DNA of 64,000 nt. It comes from Pyropia haitanensis (lineage: Eukaryota > Rhodophyta > Bangiophyceae > Bangiales > Bangiaceae). Under the pieces are notes generated by a model. The model saw only the letters and a list, made by a program, of their open reading frames with translations. It searched no databases and was not told the DNA's origin. Both the position numbers and the translations under genes were made by a program. The DNA lies in assembly GCA_008729055.1 (NCBI GenBank), contig SDUX01000007.1:2280064-2344063 (forward strand), in the 5' to 3' direction. This document shows, one piece after another, positions 8,920-18,770 of the stretch (positions are counted from its first letter, which is position 1; every line of letters begins with the position of its first letter).

Positions 8920-11900
8920 CTACACTTCGTTCCCCGTCGATGCCGCTTGTGGCGCGGTCGCAGCCGCAGCGACGTCTTGCATCGTGGACGGCGCTGGTAG
9001 TCTCTGCGGCAGAGGGACCGCCGCGGTCGAAGTAGTCACGCGATGAATCAGCATCAATCTTAAGAGGTCCCCCCCCAACCCGATCGGTAGCTCAGTCCCT
9101 GTCACGACCCCAATGATGTAGCGCAGGGCAAAAACGCCGCAGTTGTAGCCATCACGCTGCATGACTGGGCAGACTCGCTTGACCGACCACGGCGTGTCGT
9201 CCACAGCTCCTTCTGCTTTGGGCGTCCTGCGAGACGACACAACGCATTCACCCAGCATGACCAGCCGACGAAGCGCAAGGGGAATGTCGTCGTATCTATC
9301 GGACCCAGAGTTAGCAAACGTGACCACCCGAGTCTCCAAAGACAAGTGAGCAGCACACCAGTGCGAGCCAGATAAGTTCACAAGAGTAACAATGGAGCGG
9401 CACTCTCCCGCCTCTCGAGCCCACTTGCTGGCAAACTTCCTTGCATCCACGATCCGCGCAGTGTCGCCAGAGGCCGTGCTCATCATCAAGTTGAAGTTGT
9501 CACACGGCATGATGTACACGCCGCAGTTGTTCTGCACCGAGAAGAACGACAACTCTGCGAGAACGGCGTCTAAGAACTGGCATAACAGCCATTCAGGTCG
9601 AGCAGCATGCATCACAGCACGAGCATCCAGGCGCCGCGAGCAACGAGAAGCGTCGCCATCCGTCCCTCTTATGGAAAGAGACCGCTCCCACACAGTGTCT
9701 CCCGGCAATCGCGGTCCAACTCGCCCACGCACGGCCCGCGCCAGTTCGCTATGGCGCGAGGGGGTAGGGGAAAGGAAGGGGTGCACGTCGACAGATGGGA
9801 GATAGTCATCGTTATCAAACGTGGCGAACCACGCGCGCGACTGGATCGCGAGCTGCTTGTCACGGTTCGCGACGTTGACGACGCGCATCAGCTCCAATGT
9901 TGGCACCGTCAGGCGCACACGCGGCGCCAGCTGCGTCTCAGTGGACGGGAGGGAAGCCATCATCCGACCAGGGTCAGCGGGCGGACCGTCAAGGTCAACA
10001 ACGGGAGACAGCGCCCACGCCTTCCGCAACGCCAGCACCAAAGTTGACAACGAGAAGAGCACTCCGACGTCTGTCTGCTCCTTCTGCACGACGCTCCAGT
10101 CCTTGATAGTCACCACGCGCGCGTACACGTTCTTCTCCTGCACGCTGAGCTCCAGGATGGGCACCCACTGGCGGAGCAGACCCGAGACAGTCAAGTTGCG
10201 GGCTTCTGCAGCACGTCGAGTGAGATGCAGCGACGGCGGCAATCTCTGAGGTGATGACGGTGGGGTACCTCCCGCCAGCCCTGTCAAGCCAGGAGCTCTT
10301 GGTCGCTTGGACCCGCGCATCTCTGCGAGCCCGCCATCCGCTCCTGCACCGCGACGACCCAAGACTGTAGAGCCCGCCGCACGAGGTGGCGTTCCCAACG
10401 CGAGACGCTTGACAGGGTCTGCAGGTTGTGGCGTCTCTCGGGAGCCAGCTGGGTAGGACGCCGGTTCAGCAGCGCCGCCTGGGGCCGCACGAGCTGCCAT
10501 GGACCCAAGCGCAATGACTGCAACAGCAGTACCAAGTCCAACAGGCCCTGTTGCCGGGCCAGGTGCAGCAGGCGAAGCCGACAATGATGGTGCACGACTT
10601 TCCGGAGCCACCGGACTAGCGCGGCCGCCTTGCGCCGCCTGCAGAACTGCGGCTGCATCTAAAGAACTCCCAGATGCTGTGAAGAATGATGCCGGCGCGC
10701 CGTCTGCCGACTGTTCACCAGAGGACACCCCGGCAGGTGTGTCAACTGCAGTCACAGACGTCAGCGGAGTTCCAGCAGAGCAAGGGCGATCAAGCGACAG
10801 TGGAGGGGCTGCCGATGGTGCAGCGGAGGAAGAAAGCGGAGACGGGTTGGGCAACGGAGGGGCAAGAGGCGCTGCCAATGGAGGGGCCGGAAGCGCTGGC
10901 GTAAGTGGCCGCGACGGCGGTGAAGTCGAAAAAGGCAGCGGCGGAGGAAGTCGCTGTGCCGGTGGAGCCAGGAATGGTGAAGCCAGCAACTGGGACGACG
11001 AAGAAGAGCTTGGAGGCACTTGACTGAAGAGCGGCGGCGGTGGAGGGGATGCCGGTTGCGCCAGAGGGGAAGAAGGCTGCGGTGGCGGGGAACAAGGCGG
11101 CGATGCAGGCAAAGACGGCGGCGGTGCAGTAGACGCTGGCGGCGGTGCAGGCAGAGACGGCAACGGTGCAGTGGACGCCGGCGGCGGTGCAGGCAAAGAC
11201 GGCGGCGGTGCAGTGGATGCCGGCCGCAGTGCAGGCAAAGACGGCGGCGGTTGAGGGGACCCCGACGGCAGTGCAGGCAGAGACGGCGACGGTGTAGTGG
11301 ACGCCGGCGGCGGTGCAGGCAAAGACGGCGGCGGTGCAGTTGAAGCCGGCGGCGGTGCAGGCAAAGACGGCGGCGGTGCAGTTGAAGCCGGCGGCGGTGC
11401 AGGCAAAGACGGCGGCGGTGCAGTTGACGGCGGCGGCGGTGCAGGCAAAGACGGCAGCGGTGCAGTTGACGCCGGCGGCAGTGCAGACAAAGACGGCGGC
11501 GGTGCAGTAGACGCTTGCGGCGGTGCAGGCAAAGACGGCGGCGGTGCAGTGGACGCCGGCCGCGGTGCAGGCAAAGACGGCGGCGGTGCAGTGGATGCCG
11601 GCGGCGGTGCAGGCAAAGACGGCGGCGGTGCAGTTGAAGCCGGCGGCGGTGCAGGCGAAGACGGCAGCGGTACAGTTGACGCCGGCGGCGGTGCAGGCAA
11701 AGACGGTAGCGGTGGAGAAGACGCCGGCAGCGGTGCAGGGAGAATCAGCGGAGGACGGCGGCCACCTGCCGGTGCAGACGGCACGTCAGACGGAGAGGGA
11801 GGGGCGGCCGCTCCGGGAGAAGTCGCGGACCCCCCCACGCGCCGCCGCCGACGAGCGCGGCCACTGCGCTCAAGCGTCCTTGGATCCAAACGAGGCCGGC

Positions 11901-12906
11901 GCTTGACTGCCGTGGGCACGTACGGATCGTTCGTAAAGTGCTGGCGCACGGCGGTGTTCCATAGCAAGTCCACGTTGAACGCAACCAGGATGGTGTAACG
12001 CCGCACAAAGATGTCGTTCGTCACAGCGTGGGTGTTAGGGAAGAGGCCATTGCGACTGGCGAAGACCACGTCCTTCACCGTCCAGTTGTAGTTCCAGATT
12101 TCCGGCGGGCACAGCTCCCGCCAGTCCCGGGAGCGGCCAGTCGCCTTGCCGATCCGCCTCTCGATGGCTCTCACGTTGTGCACAATGGACTGCGAGCGTG
12201 CGCACGACAGGGAGTCAATGGAAGGCAAACCGGTCTCGGAGAGGAAACGCCGCTTCATGGCGTCCGTAATCGGTCGAGTGGGAAGACCGGCGAGGAAGTT
12301 ACCGCTGCCAGCGTTCTCAGACATGCCCTGCCATGAGGCGGACTTAACGATGGCAGCCAAAGAGTCGGGAAGTTGGGCGCTCACGTCCACGGGCGGGGAG
12401 CCGGAGCGTGCTCGACTGCCACGACTGCTGCCAGGTTGCCCACCATCCCCACCATCAGCAGCTCCGTTGCGACCACCCACATCGCCTTGCACCGACCCGA
12501 CAGAACCGTCCTGCTTGTTGAACTCCCGGTCGCTGCGCGGAGGCGGAGACGACGGAGCAGCAAGCGCTTCCAGCGCAGCTTCCTCCAGCTCAGCATCGGT
12601 CGCCGTGGTGCCCGTGCCGCCCCCATCCAGATCACTCGTGCCAACCCGCTCATGGCCACCGGCTACGTCCACAGCTGCGGTACGACCACCACCGGGGCGC
12701 GCAGCTTGCCCCGAGGTGGCGTCAGATCGACCGCCTGGTGCCCGTCGCAAGAGAGGCACTCCCTGTGACGTCTCACCCTGGATAACGCGGCCCACGCCAA
12801 CATCTCGCGAGGCCCACTGCTGAGCCGCCGTGGCCCCAAATGCGCGCTGCTCCGCCTCAGTTTGTCGTCTGCCACCTCCACACCACCCCTCCCTCCCGCT
12901 TTCCAT
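8920..12906 (-). CDS. Ulp1/C48-type cysteine protease, transposon-associated
   Basis: This 1,328-residue protein starts at ATG 12906-12904; the open frame extends upstream to 13215 but only through a non-ATG start. The N-terminal third is low complexity. A conserved central region (for example WRELCPPEIWNYNW) matches the protease gene at 39573-43084. A proline-rich block of 14-residue repeats follows, then a second shared region (RNLTVSGLLRQWVPILEL). The C-terminal 200 residues form a Ulp1-like fold: GSHWCAAH carries the catalytic His, VTFANSGSD occupies the Asp position, and MQRDGYNCGVFALRY carries the oxyanion Gln and nucleophile Cys. The usual Asp is Asn here. SUMO/ubiquitin-like proteases of this family are known as passenger genes of several eukaryotic DNA transposons. 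The gene converges on the KDZ transposase at 1221-4067, suggesting but not proving that both belong to one element. Confidence 0.75.
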   Translation of the reverse strand: MESGREGWCGGGRRQTEAEQRAFGATAAQQWASRDVGVGRVIQGETSQGVPLLRRAPGGRSDATSGQAARPGGGRTAAVDVAGGHERVGTSDLDGGGTGTTATDAELEEAALEALAAPSSPPPRSDREFNKQDGSVGSVQGDVGGRNGAADGGDGGQPGSSRGSRARSGSPPVDVSAQLPDSLAAIVKSASWQGMSENAGSGNFLAGLPTRPITDAMKRRFLSETGLPSIDSLSCARSQSIVHNVRAIERRIGKATGRSRDWRELCPPEIWNYNWTVKDVVFASRNGLFPNTHAVTNDIFVRRYTILVAFNVDLLWNTAVRQHFTNDPYVPTAVKRRPRLDPRTLERSGRARRRRRVGGSATSPGAAAPPSPSDVPSAPAGGRRPPLILPAPLPASSPPLPSLPAPPPASTVPLPSSPAPPPASTAPPPSLPAPPPASTAPPPSLPAPRPASTAPPPSLPAPPQASTAPPPSLSALPPASTAPLPSLPAPPPPSTAPPPSLPAPPPASTAPPPSLPAPPPASTAPPPSLPAPPPASTTPSPSLPALPSGSPQPPPSLPALRPASTAPPPSLPAPPPASTAPLPSLPAPPPASTAPPPSLPASPPCSPPPQPSSPLAQPASPPPPPLFSQVPPSSSSSSQLLASPFLAPPAQRLPPPLPFSTSPPSRPLTPALPAPPLAAPLAPPLPNPSPLSSSAAPSAAPPLSLDRPCSAGTPLTSVTAVDTPAGVSSGEQSADGAPASFFTASGSSLDAAAVLQAAQGGRASPVAPESRAPSLSASPAAPGPATGPVGLGTAVAVIALGSMAARAAPGGAAEPASYPAGSRETPQPADPVKRLALGTPPRAAGSTVLGRRGAGADGGLAEMRGSKRPRAPGLTGLAGGTPPSSPQRLPPSLHLTRRAAEARNLTVSGLLRQWVPILELSVQEKNVYARVVTIKDWSVVQKEQTDVGVLFSLSTLVLALRKAWALSPVVDLDGPPADPGRMMASLPSTETQLAPRVRLTVPTLELMRVVNVANRDKQLAIQSRAWFATFDNDDYLPSVDVHPFLSPTPSRHSELARAVRGRVGPRLPGDTVWERSLSIRGTDGDASRCSRRLDARAVMHAARPEWLLCQFLDAVLAELSFFSVQNNCGVYIMPCDNFNLMMSTASGDTARIVDARKFASKWAREAGECRSIVTLVNLSGSHWCAAHLSLETRVVTFANSGSDRYDDIPLALRRLVMLGECVVSSRRTPKAEGAVDDTPWSVKRVCPVMQRDGYNCGVFALRYIIGVVTGTELPIGLGGDLLRLMLIHRVTTSTAAVPLPQRLPAPSTMQDVAAAATAPQAASTGNEV
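11090..11745 (-). repeat. 42-bp in-frame tandem repeat in the protease gene
   Basis: About fifteen to sixteen copies of a 42-bp unit encode a 14-residue repeat PPPSLPAPPPASTA on the minus strand. The plus strand reads as GGCGGCGGTGCAGGCAAAGA repeats. Copies are highly similar and in frame, so this is a length-variable linker between two conserved protein regions. Confidence 0.85.
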
Positions 12907-13705
12907 CCGCTCCCCCCCCCCCCGGCGGGGAGAGGGCTCGAGGAGAGTGGGGGGAAGCTGCGTGGGACTAATAGCGACTATAAAGTCATCTCTCAACGCG
13001 CCCACGCATGATTCTAGAGTGCACTGGAACGGACTCCCACGAGCCGCTGCCACACAGCTTCCAGTGGACTGCGGGGAGTACGCTGGAACGGATTGCCAGA
13101 GAGGGTTCCTCGAGTCTGATGTACGAGAGCCGATAGAGCGCACTCGTGAAATGCCGATCCGAGTGGACTCCTGCCGGACTCGGAGAGTCCCACACGAGCG
13201 GACTCGTCCCTTCAAATCGGCGTCAAATCAACGTCTCTGTGATCCTCCACGAGTCCGCTTGGCGGAGACTCTCAGAGTCCAAAAAAGCCCAAAATTCCGC
13301 CCGCTTACGATGTGGCGTCACACAGAGCAGTCTGTACCACCGTAGTTGTGCATCGCAATTTTATGAATTGAAGGATAGTTGTTGGTTCGTCGGACCGAGC
13401 TGTTCAAACGGTGATCTTTCCGCGCCGTTCAGTGCTGGTCACGCGCGCACACGCATGCGACGGCGCGGGTTGTGCACATCCCTGGCGTCATCAGTCGTAG
13501 ATCGCGCACCCGGTCTGCTCCCGCCATCTCCATCCTGACCCTCAAAAGCCATTCACCAGCCGGCGTCTCCCTGGACCGATCGAACGTCCGCAGACAGTGA
13601 AGAGGCACCGGTCCGTGCATTGATCGCACGACGGTGCTGGCGGGAACCGCACGTGCGTTGTGCAGCCCGTGGTCCACATTAGCATTGTGGAGGGGGGGGG
13701 GGAGA
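12907..13705. other. 5' flank of the protease gene
   Basis: No gene seen. Between about 13010 and 13290 the hexamer GGACTC and its complement recur, including CGAGCGGACTCG near 13194 and CGAGTCCGCTTGG near 13250 in opposite orientation. They could be remnants of a transposon end or binding sites. A G12-type run lies just outside the copia LTR. Confidence 0.35.
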
Positions 13706-13888
13706 TGTGAAAGCTCCGGGTCGATTCCGTGGTCTTGTGCACGGGGTCGATAAAGCCGTTCCCCGTGTCTGCGTGCGTGAAGCGCCGTCGAGCGATGCGT
13801 TCCACAGAAGCAAGCAGAAGTTCATTCAGAAATGACAAAGACAAGACGACGAAGCAGGAGCGGGCCGACCGCCTGCGGCGGAGTGCCA
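13706..13888 (-). repeat. Copia 3' LTR
   Basis: 183 bp, identical to the copy at 18964-19146. It carries the last codons and the TGA stop of pol, so the polyprotein ends inside the LTR. The 7 bp AGCGGCC just outside TGGCAC are also shared by both LTR copies. Confidence 0.92.
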
Positions 13889-16800
13889 GGCCGCTTCTCC
13901 GTTGGGTGGGTGGCACGTGTTATGACGTCAAACACCTGCTTGGAGTCGGTGAACAGGTTGAGCGGGACGTGGCGCCGGTAGAGCATCTCTAGGTCATACC
14001 TCAAAGTGAAGGCCTCGTCCATGGCGGCCGCTAGGGCGTAAACCTCCGCGGCCATGGCCGACCGGACCACGCGTTTGCACTTCCGGCTCCCATAGCTTAG
14101 GACATGGCTGCGCCCCGACGTGTCGCAGAGGAGGATGACGAACCCAAGTTGCGATGACAGGTCGGGGTTGCCGGCGAAGGAGGCATCCGCGTACACCCTC
14201 AAGCGGAGGGCGCCTCGCTCAAGCGCCGGGTAACACAGCGCTAGGTCCCGACCCGCCTTGGCCCTCTTGATCAACGCGTTGAGGGAGCGGACGGCGTCAG
14301 GGCCGAACGCCTGCTCGCTTATCTGGGCAAGCTTGTTCACGGCGCAGCTTAGGTCCGGTCGCGTGTGCGTTAACCAGGCCGCACTGGCCCGTACGGAGGC
14401 AAACGCCTTAAAGGTGGCGTCCTTAGGTAGCAGCGTGAGGCGGTCGGCGTAGACCGGCTGCCCGAGGCTGAGCACCCGCGGCTGGCCCGTCGACGTCGAC
14501 ACGGTGACTCCCACGAACTCGGCCTTGTCGTACAGGCGCCTCTTGGCTTCAAACCTCCGCAGCGTCAGCTCCGTTTGCTTCTGGAAACGCTCGTCGCCCG
14601 CCATCAGGATGTCGTCCACGTAAGCTGCGAGGAGGCCGAGGATGTCGCCGTTGATACCTTGCTTAACGTACATCGCTGGGTCTGACGTCAGGGGGGCCAT
14701 CAGGAGGTCGTTCTCTACGTGGCCAGACAGGGTCGCGTGCCAGTAGTCCCCCGCGTCGCACATGCCGTACAAGGGGCGGAGCAACAGCAGGATCTCCCCC
14801 TCCTTCAGGTCGAAGAGGTAGCGGTCTGCCGGGCGGGGGCGCAGGTAGACCTGCCGTGTGTATCGGTCCTCGCTCTGCAGGTAGGCCTGCGTTATGTCGT
14901 CTGCAAAAAGCCGTAAACCCAGGTTGGCGGCGGTGGACACGAGGATACGGGTCGATCGTTGGCGCAGGGTCGCAAGGTTGTGCACGACGAACCATTTGGC
15001 CTGGTCCCGGTTGCCCTGCGCTACATAGCGGGCCTTTGGCGCCTCGTCAGCCGTCCCTACGTTCTTGACCGTGTACACCATCCTCCCGCCGACGATGTTG
15101 GCACCTTTGGGGACGTCGCTCTCCTTGACCCTTTTGAACGTACCGCGCTCCTGGAGGCCATCGGCCTCTTTGGCGGCGGCGGCTCGGAAACGGGTGGTGC
15201 TGAGGCGCGGGTCACCCGGCGGTACCACTACGGTGATGTAGGTCTTGGCCGGCGTCGACCCAGAGGGTGCGGCGGACGCAGCGGCTGCAGTTGTGGCTGA
15301 CCGCGACGATCGTCGCCCCCGCGTCGCCTTGCCGCTCCGTGGGTCCGTGGTCACCACCTGAGAACGTTCAGACACGAAAGCGGTCGTGGCAGCGTATAGT
15401 GTCGACATGAAGTGCTCGCCTGCTAGGACCGTGTCTAACATTGACCCGTAGTCCGGATTGCCTGCCGCATCGGTGGGCAGGTCGCTGGGGTCGTCTGGGC
15501 CCGCCGGCGGCGCGTCCACCTGCGTGCTCCCACTGCTGGTCGGCTCGGCCGGCCCGGCGCTCGGCCCGGCAGAGGGGGAAGCACCCGTGGCCGGGCGCTC
15601 AGGTCCCGGCGGCGGGGGGGGCGCCGCGGGCGTGGGAGCGGCGTCAGCGACGCCGTCGGCGCCCGGCATTGGAGGCGGCGCACCAGCGGCCACCGTATCA
15701 CCGGCATCCGGGGTCGTCCCATCAGGCCTGGCGACCACGTGCGGTTTGACTTTGTCAATGCCAAACATCTTGAGCTGGCCGTCAATCGCCAGCCAGACAG
15801 TCTTGTCCCTGACCGCAACTACGACGTAGGGCCCCTCCCACTGATCAACAGGGCGCTCCCGGTAGACCAAGACCTTGGTTCCGGGGGTGACGTCACGGTC
15901 GGCGGCCGCTGGGACGTTGGAGACGAGCCCTCGCTGCACCCGCGCGCGCGCCACCAGCGTGGCCATCTCGTTCCTTGCCGTGACCATGGCTTGGGTGCGG
16001 TCCCTTTGAGATGGGAGCGGTAGCGGCGCCACGGGCATCCTTGGGATGACGCCGAAGACGAGGAGGGTGGGGACGAGCCCTTGTGGGCCGGCCGTCTGGT
16101 TCATGGCCGCCGTCGCCATGCTCAGAGATATCTCCGGCGATAGGCCGGGATGCGCTAGACGCACCTTGCGGTACACAAGGCGGAGGAAGCAGTGGTACCG
16201 CTCGCCCGCCCCTAATGCGTTGTGGGACTCAATCCCTGACAACACCAGGGTGGTGCCGGCTGTTTCCGTCAGCGCCTTCCAAGCCGGCGACTTAAACTGC
16301 GGCGCTTGGTCTGTGTGCATAACCTGGGGGTGGCCTACGTACGGATGGGCCCACGTCGTCAGGAACTGCCGCCACAGGTCCTCGGTTGTTTCTCCGCGGC
16401 AGAAGGAGGCTGCACTGTAGAGGGTGTCCCTGTCGACCACGTGCATAAGGCTGCGACCGTCGAGGTACATCAGGTCTATCAGGATTGTTCGGTTGAAGAC
16501 GACGTCGCCGGGGGGTAGGGCTACCCGGAATCTGCCCGGCGCCTTGGCGAGGCGCTGGCACACGTCGCACGACTCGGTCAACCGCTCCAGTTGCTCGTGG
16601 GTTCCGGGCACGGCCTTGGGGTCGGCCGCTTGGCGAAGGAGCGCCGACAGTCGTCCCGGCTGGGGGTGGTTGAAGTGTCGATGTAACCTCTCCAGTTCTC
16701 CCGTGGAGTAGTGCACACCATCGGTCCACTCGAGCCAGACATGCCCATGTTTCCTCAGCAGGGGCGTAGCGATGCCACGTCGGTCACACTTGAGCTTGTT

Positions 16801-17364
16801 CTCGACCGTGTTCACGTAGAGGGCCAGGGCGTCCAGTGCGTCCAACCCCATCAGGAGCGGGATATCGACGTCCACGACGTCGACCCGCAGCGTTGCATAC
16901 AACGTGGGGGCGATAGGCACGCGGATGTCCAGCGTCCCCACGCTCGGCGTGATCACCCCGCCGAGTAGGAACTTGACCGCCCTTGCTGTAGCAAGCGCGG
17001 GGGGGATGCGCGCCATTCGGGCGTAGGCCATCGCCTGGCTGCGTCCCACCACCGAGCGGGCGGCGCCGGTGTCGAGGCAGGCGCCTAGGAAATCTCCTCT
17101 GTTGGGGTGACGCACGAGCAGGCAACTGAGGGCGAGTGGATCCGCCGCCCAAGGGGGGGCGGGGCGTCTGGCTTGTGGGGGCGCTCGACGCGCTACGCCC
17201 CCGGCTGAAAACCCGGCGCAGCCATGGCCGTCCCTACTTTGGGGACGATCACGCCGCCCACGGCGCCGTCCGAAGCGTCGCCCACCACGCCCCTGGCCAG
17301 GAGTGCCTGGAAGAGCTGCTGCTCGTCCTCGCCGACCGAGCCGCTCTCGTCCCCGCCGTCGCAC
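13822..17364 (-). CDS. Copia Pol: protease, integrase, RT, RNase H
   Basis: The open frame of 1,180 codons has no ATG at its start and overlaps the end of gag by 172 nt in the -1 frame, so it is probably made as a Gag-Pol fusion entered at 17208-17214. Domains in order: aspartic protease (CLDTGAARSVVG, about residue 95); integrase with an HHCC finger (RLHRHFNH ... CDVC) and a D-D-E core (LIDLMYLDG, MHTDQAPQFK, GAGERYH); a Pro/Ala/Gly-rich linker; reverse transcriptase (KARYVAQGN, DITQAYLQ, RPLYGMCDAG, AYVDDILMAG); RNase H (VYADASFAG, RSAMAAEVYAL, FTDSKQVFD). The integrase-before-RT order defines Ty1/copia. All key residues are present, so the element may be functional. The stop lies in the 3' LTR. 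Confidence 0.92.
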   Translation of the reverse strand: MRRRGRERLGRRGRAAALPGTPGQGRGGRRFGRRRGRRDRPQSRDGHGCAGFSAGGVARRAPPQARRPAPPWAADPLALSCLLVRHPNRGDFLGACLDTGAARSVVGRSQAMAYARMARIPPALATARAVKFLLGGVITPSVGTLDIRVPIAPTLYATLRVDVVDVDIPLLMGLDALDALALYVNTVENKLKCDRRGIATPLLRKHGHVWLEWTDGVHYSTGELERLHRHFNHPQPGRLSALLRQAADPKAVPGTHEQLERLTESCDVCQRLAKAPGRFRVALPPGDVVFNRTILIDLMYLDGRSLMHVVDRDTLYSAASFCRGETTEDLWRQFLTTWAHPYVGHPQVMHTDQAPQFKSPAWKALTETAGTTLVLSGIESHNALGAGERYHCFLRLVYRKVRLAHPGLSPEISLSMATAAMNQTAGPQGLVPTLLVFGVIPRMPVAPLPLPSQRDRTQAMVTARNEMATLVARARVQRGLVSNVPAAADRDVTPGTKVLVYRERPVDQWEGPYVVVAVRDKTVWLAIDGQLKMFGIDKVKPHVVARPDGTTPDAGDTVAAGAPPPMPGADGVADAAPTPAAPPPPPGPERPATGASPSAGPSAGPAEPTSSGSTQVDAPPAGPDDPSDLPTDAAGNPDYGSMLDTVLAGEHFMSTLYAATTAFVSERSQVVTTDPRSGKATRGRRSSRSATTAAAASAAPSGSTPAKTYITVVVPPGDPRLSTTRFRAAAAKEADGLQERGTFKRVKESDVPKGANIVGGRMVYTVKNVGTADEAPKARYVAQGNRDQAKWFVVHNLATLRQRSTRILVSTAANLGLRLFADDITQAYLQSEDRYTRQVYLRPRPADRYLFDLKEGEILLLLRPLYGMCDAGDYWHATLSGHVENDLLMAPLTSDPAMYVKQGINGDILGLLAAYVDDILMAGDERFQKQTELTLRRFEAKRRLYDKAEFVGVTVSTSTGQPRVLSLGQPVYADRLTLLPKDATFKAFASVRASAAWLTHTRPDLSCAVNKLAQISEQAFGPDAVRSLNALIKRAKAGRDLALCYPALERGALRLRVYADASFAGNPDLSSQLGFVILLCDTSGRSHVLSYGSRKCKRVVRSAMAAEVYALAAAMDEAFTLRYDLEMLYRRHVPLNLFTDSKQVFDVITRATHPTEKRPGTPPQAVGPLLLRRLVFVISE
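17177..17214 (-). promoter_or_regulatory. Probable -1 ribosomal frameshift site, gag-pol (copia)
   Basis: In the gag frame the mRNA reads G GGT TTT (17214-17208), a heptamer of the canonical X XXY YYZ form, 12 nt before the gag stop. Slipping back one base leads directly into the pol frame (GGG TTT TCA). A 5-nt spacer (CAGCC) is followed by GGGGGCG, a 12-nt loop that holds the gag stop, and CGCCCCC, a perfect 7-bp GC stem at 17177-17202. Heptamer, short spacer and stable stem are the known elements of -1 frameshifting. Confidence 0.72.
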
Positions 17365-18770
17365 CCCGCAGCCTCAGCGTTCCTGGTCGATATCTGGTTC
17401 ATTTGGTCTGCCATGGCGTACAGGACAGCGGCCGCCGTGGCCTTACCACCCCGCTTTTTGCTCCAGTAAGCCAGCTTCTCGTCGGCTATTTTGACGAAGT
17501 CGATCGGCCGCTTGCAATCCTTCATGAGGTGGTCCTTGGCGTCACAGTTGAAGCAGCCCGTAATCGTCAGGGGGTCAAACTTTCTGCCCCCACTGCCCAC
17601 ACCACCCCCATTGCCACCGCCTGCCGGCCTGGGAGCGTCGACGCCCTTGCTGGGGCGGCCATAGGTGCCTTGCCCGGCGTACTGGATCGGCATGGGCTTC
17701 TGGCCTATCGCCGCCTCCAGCTCGTTGACCTGGCGCCCCTCGAGGTTCAGCTGCAGGGCGCCCGCTAGCTCTGCGTACATCTTCTGGAACGAGGTTGCCT
17801 CCGACTCGCACCGGTTGATTACCGGTTCCGCCCACGCGACGCCAACCAGCGCGTGCCGGAGGAAGTCCTTCTTGTGGCGGTCGGAGCGGTACGCCAGTGG
17901 GAGGAGGGGGGCCTTGCGGGAGATCGTCTTGTAGAGCTCCCGGATGGCCTGAAGCTCTGTCTTGCCCTGTTTGACGTAGTGGTTCCAGCGCAGGAGGGAT
18001 AGCTCATTGTGGGTCTGCGTCTGGGTGATCTCGGGGTTGAACTGCTCCGTTATCAGCTGCACCGCCTCGGAGAACGTGACGACGCAGCCGTGCACGTGCT
18101 CGTCATAAAAGCGCTTCGCCTCGCCGGCGAGCATGAGGAACATCAGCTCCAGGCGCTGCTCCTGGGTGGCGCCGAGGCAGCGGGTCAACTGCTGGTACGT
18201 GGCGACGTGCTCGTGGAAGGCCTCCCCATCCAGGCCGGAGAACTTCTTGGTGTCATCGCGGTAACGAGTGTTTAGCTGATGGCAGAGAGCGCGGGTCGTC
18301 GGCGCACCTGAGTCTGGCGGGGCCGGGTTGGCGGCGCCAGCGGCGGCAGCGGGGGCAGGACGCCGGGCGCGCAAGACCGCCTTGGCCAACTCGTTGGCCA
18401 GGCTCTTGTCATCCCTGTCCTCATAGAGGTGCTCGGCGACGATGTGGAGCACGCGCCGGGAAGGGTGCTGCCCCATCGGGACGCCACTGCCCACGAGCCA
18501 GTTCCGCAGGTCCCTGTAGAGCGTCGGCACGGCCAACAGCTCGTCATGAAACAGGGCCTCGGGCGGGAGCGCCTCCACTACCATTTCCTGTACCTCCCTG
18601 CCCGTGGTGGTGGGCGTGATGTCCTCCTCGATGCGGCGGATGGTCACGACGAAGCCGCGCTGGGTGACCGTGAGGTCGGACAGGCTAACGTTGGGGAGGA
18701 AAACACGCTGCGGCGGCGGAGGATTCCCGAGCGGCAACGTCGGCGGGGGCAGAGGAGCGTCTTCCGGCAT
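17193..18770 (-). CDS. Copia Gag
   Basis: A 525-residue capsid-type protein that starts at ATG 18770-18768, about 190 nt after the 5' LTR. The upstream part of the open frame has only a TTG start. The central part matches the retrotransposon Gag pattern, with a capsid-like helical region around residues 190-330. A CCHC zinc knuckle CFNCDAKDHLMKDC (C-x2-C-x4-H-x4-C) near residue 410 would bind element RNA. The C-terminal 100 residues are Gly/Asp-rich, and the frame ends at TAG 17195-17193. Pol overlaps this end in the -1 frame. Confidence 0.88.
   Translation of the reverse strand: MPEDAPLPPPTLPLGNPPPPQRVFLPNVSLSDLTVTQRGFVVTIRRIEEDITPTTTGREVQEMVVEALPPEALFHDELLAVPTLYRDLRNWLVGSGVPMGQHPSRRVLHIVAEHLYEDRDDKSLANELAKAVLRARRPAPAAAAGAANPAPPDSGAPTTRALCHQLNTRYRDDTKKFSGLDGEAFHEHVATYQQLTRCLGATQEQRLELMFLMLAGEAKRFYDEHVHGCVVTFSEAVQLITEQFNPEITQTQTHNELSLLRWNHYVKQGKTELQAIRELYKTISRKAPLLPLAYRSDRHKKDFLRHALVGVAWAEPVINRCESEATSFQKMYAELAGALQLNLEGRQVNELEAAIGQKPMPIQYAGQGTYGRPSKGVDAPRPAGGGNGGGVGSGGRKFDPLTITGCFNCDAKDHLMKDCKRPIDFVKIADEKLAYWSKKRGGKATAAAVLYAMADQMNQISTRNAEAAGCDGGDESGSVGEDEQQLFQALLARGVVGDASDGAVGGVIVPKVGTAMAAPGFQPGA

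Noticed and set aside
8408..9046. Plus-strand ORF of 212 residues
   Set aside because: It overlaps the 3' end of the minus-strand protease gene and has biased Gly/Ala composition.
11090..11745. Possible CRISPR-like array
   Set aside because: Units are contiguous 42-bp copies without unique spacers and encode an in-frame protein repeat.
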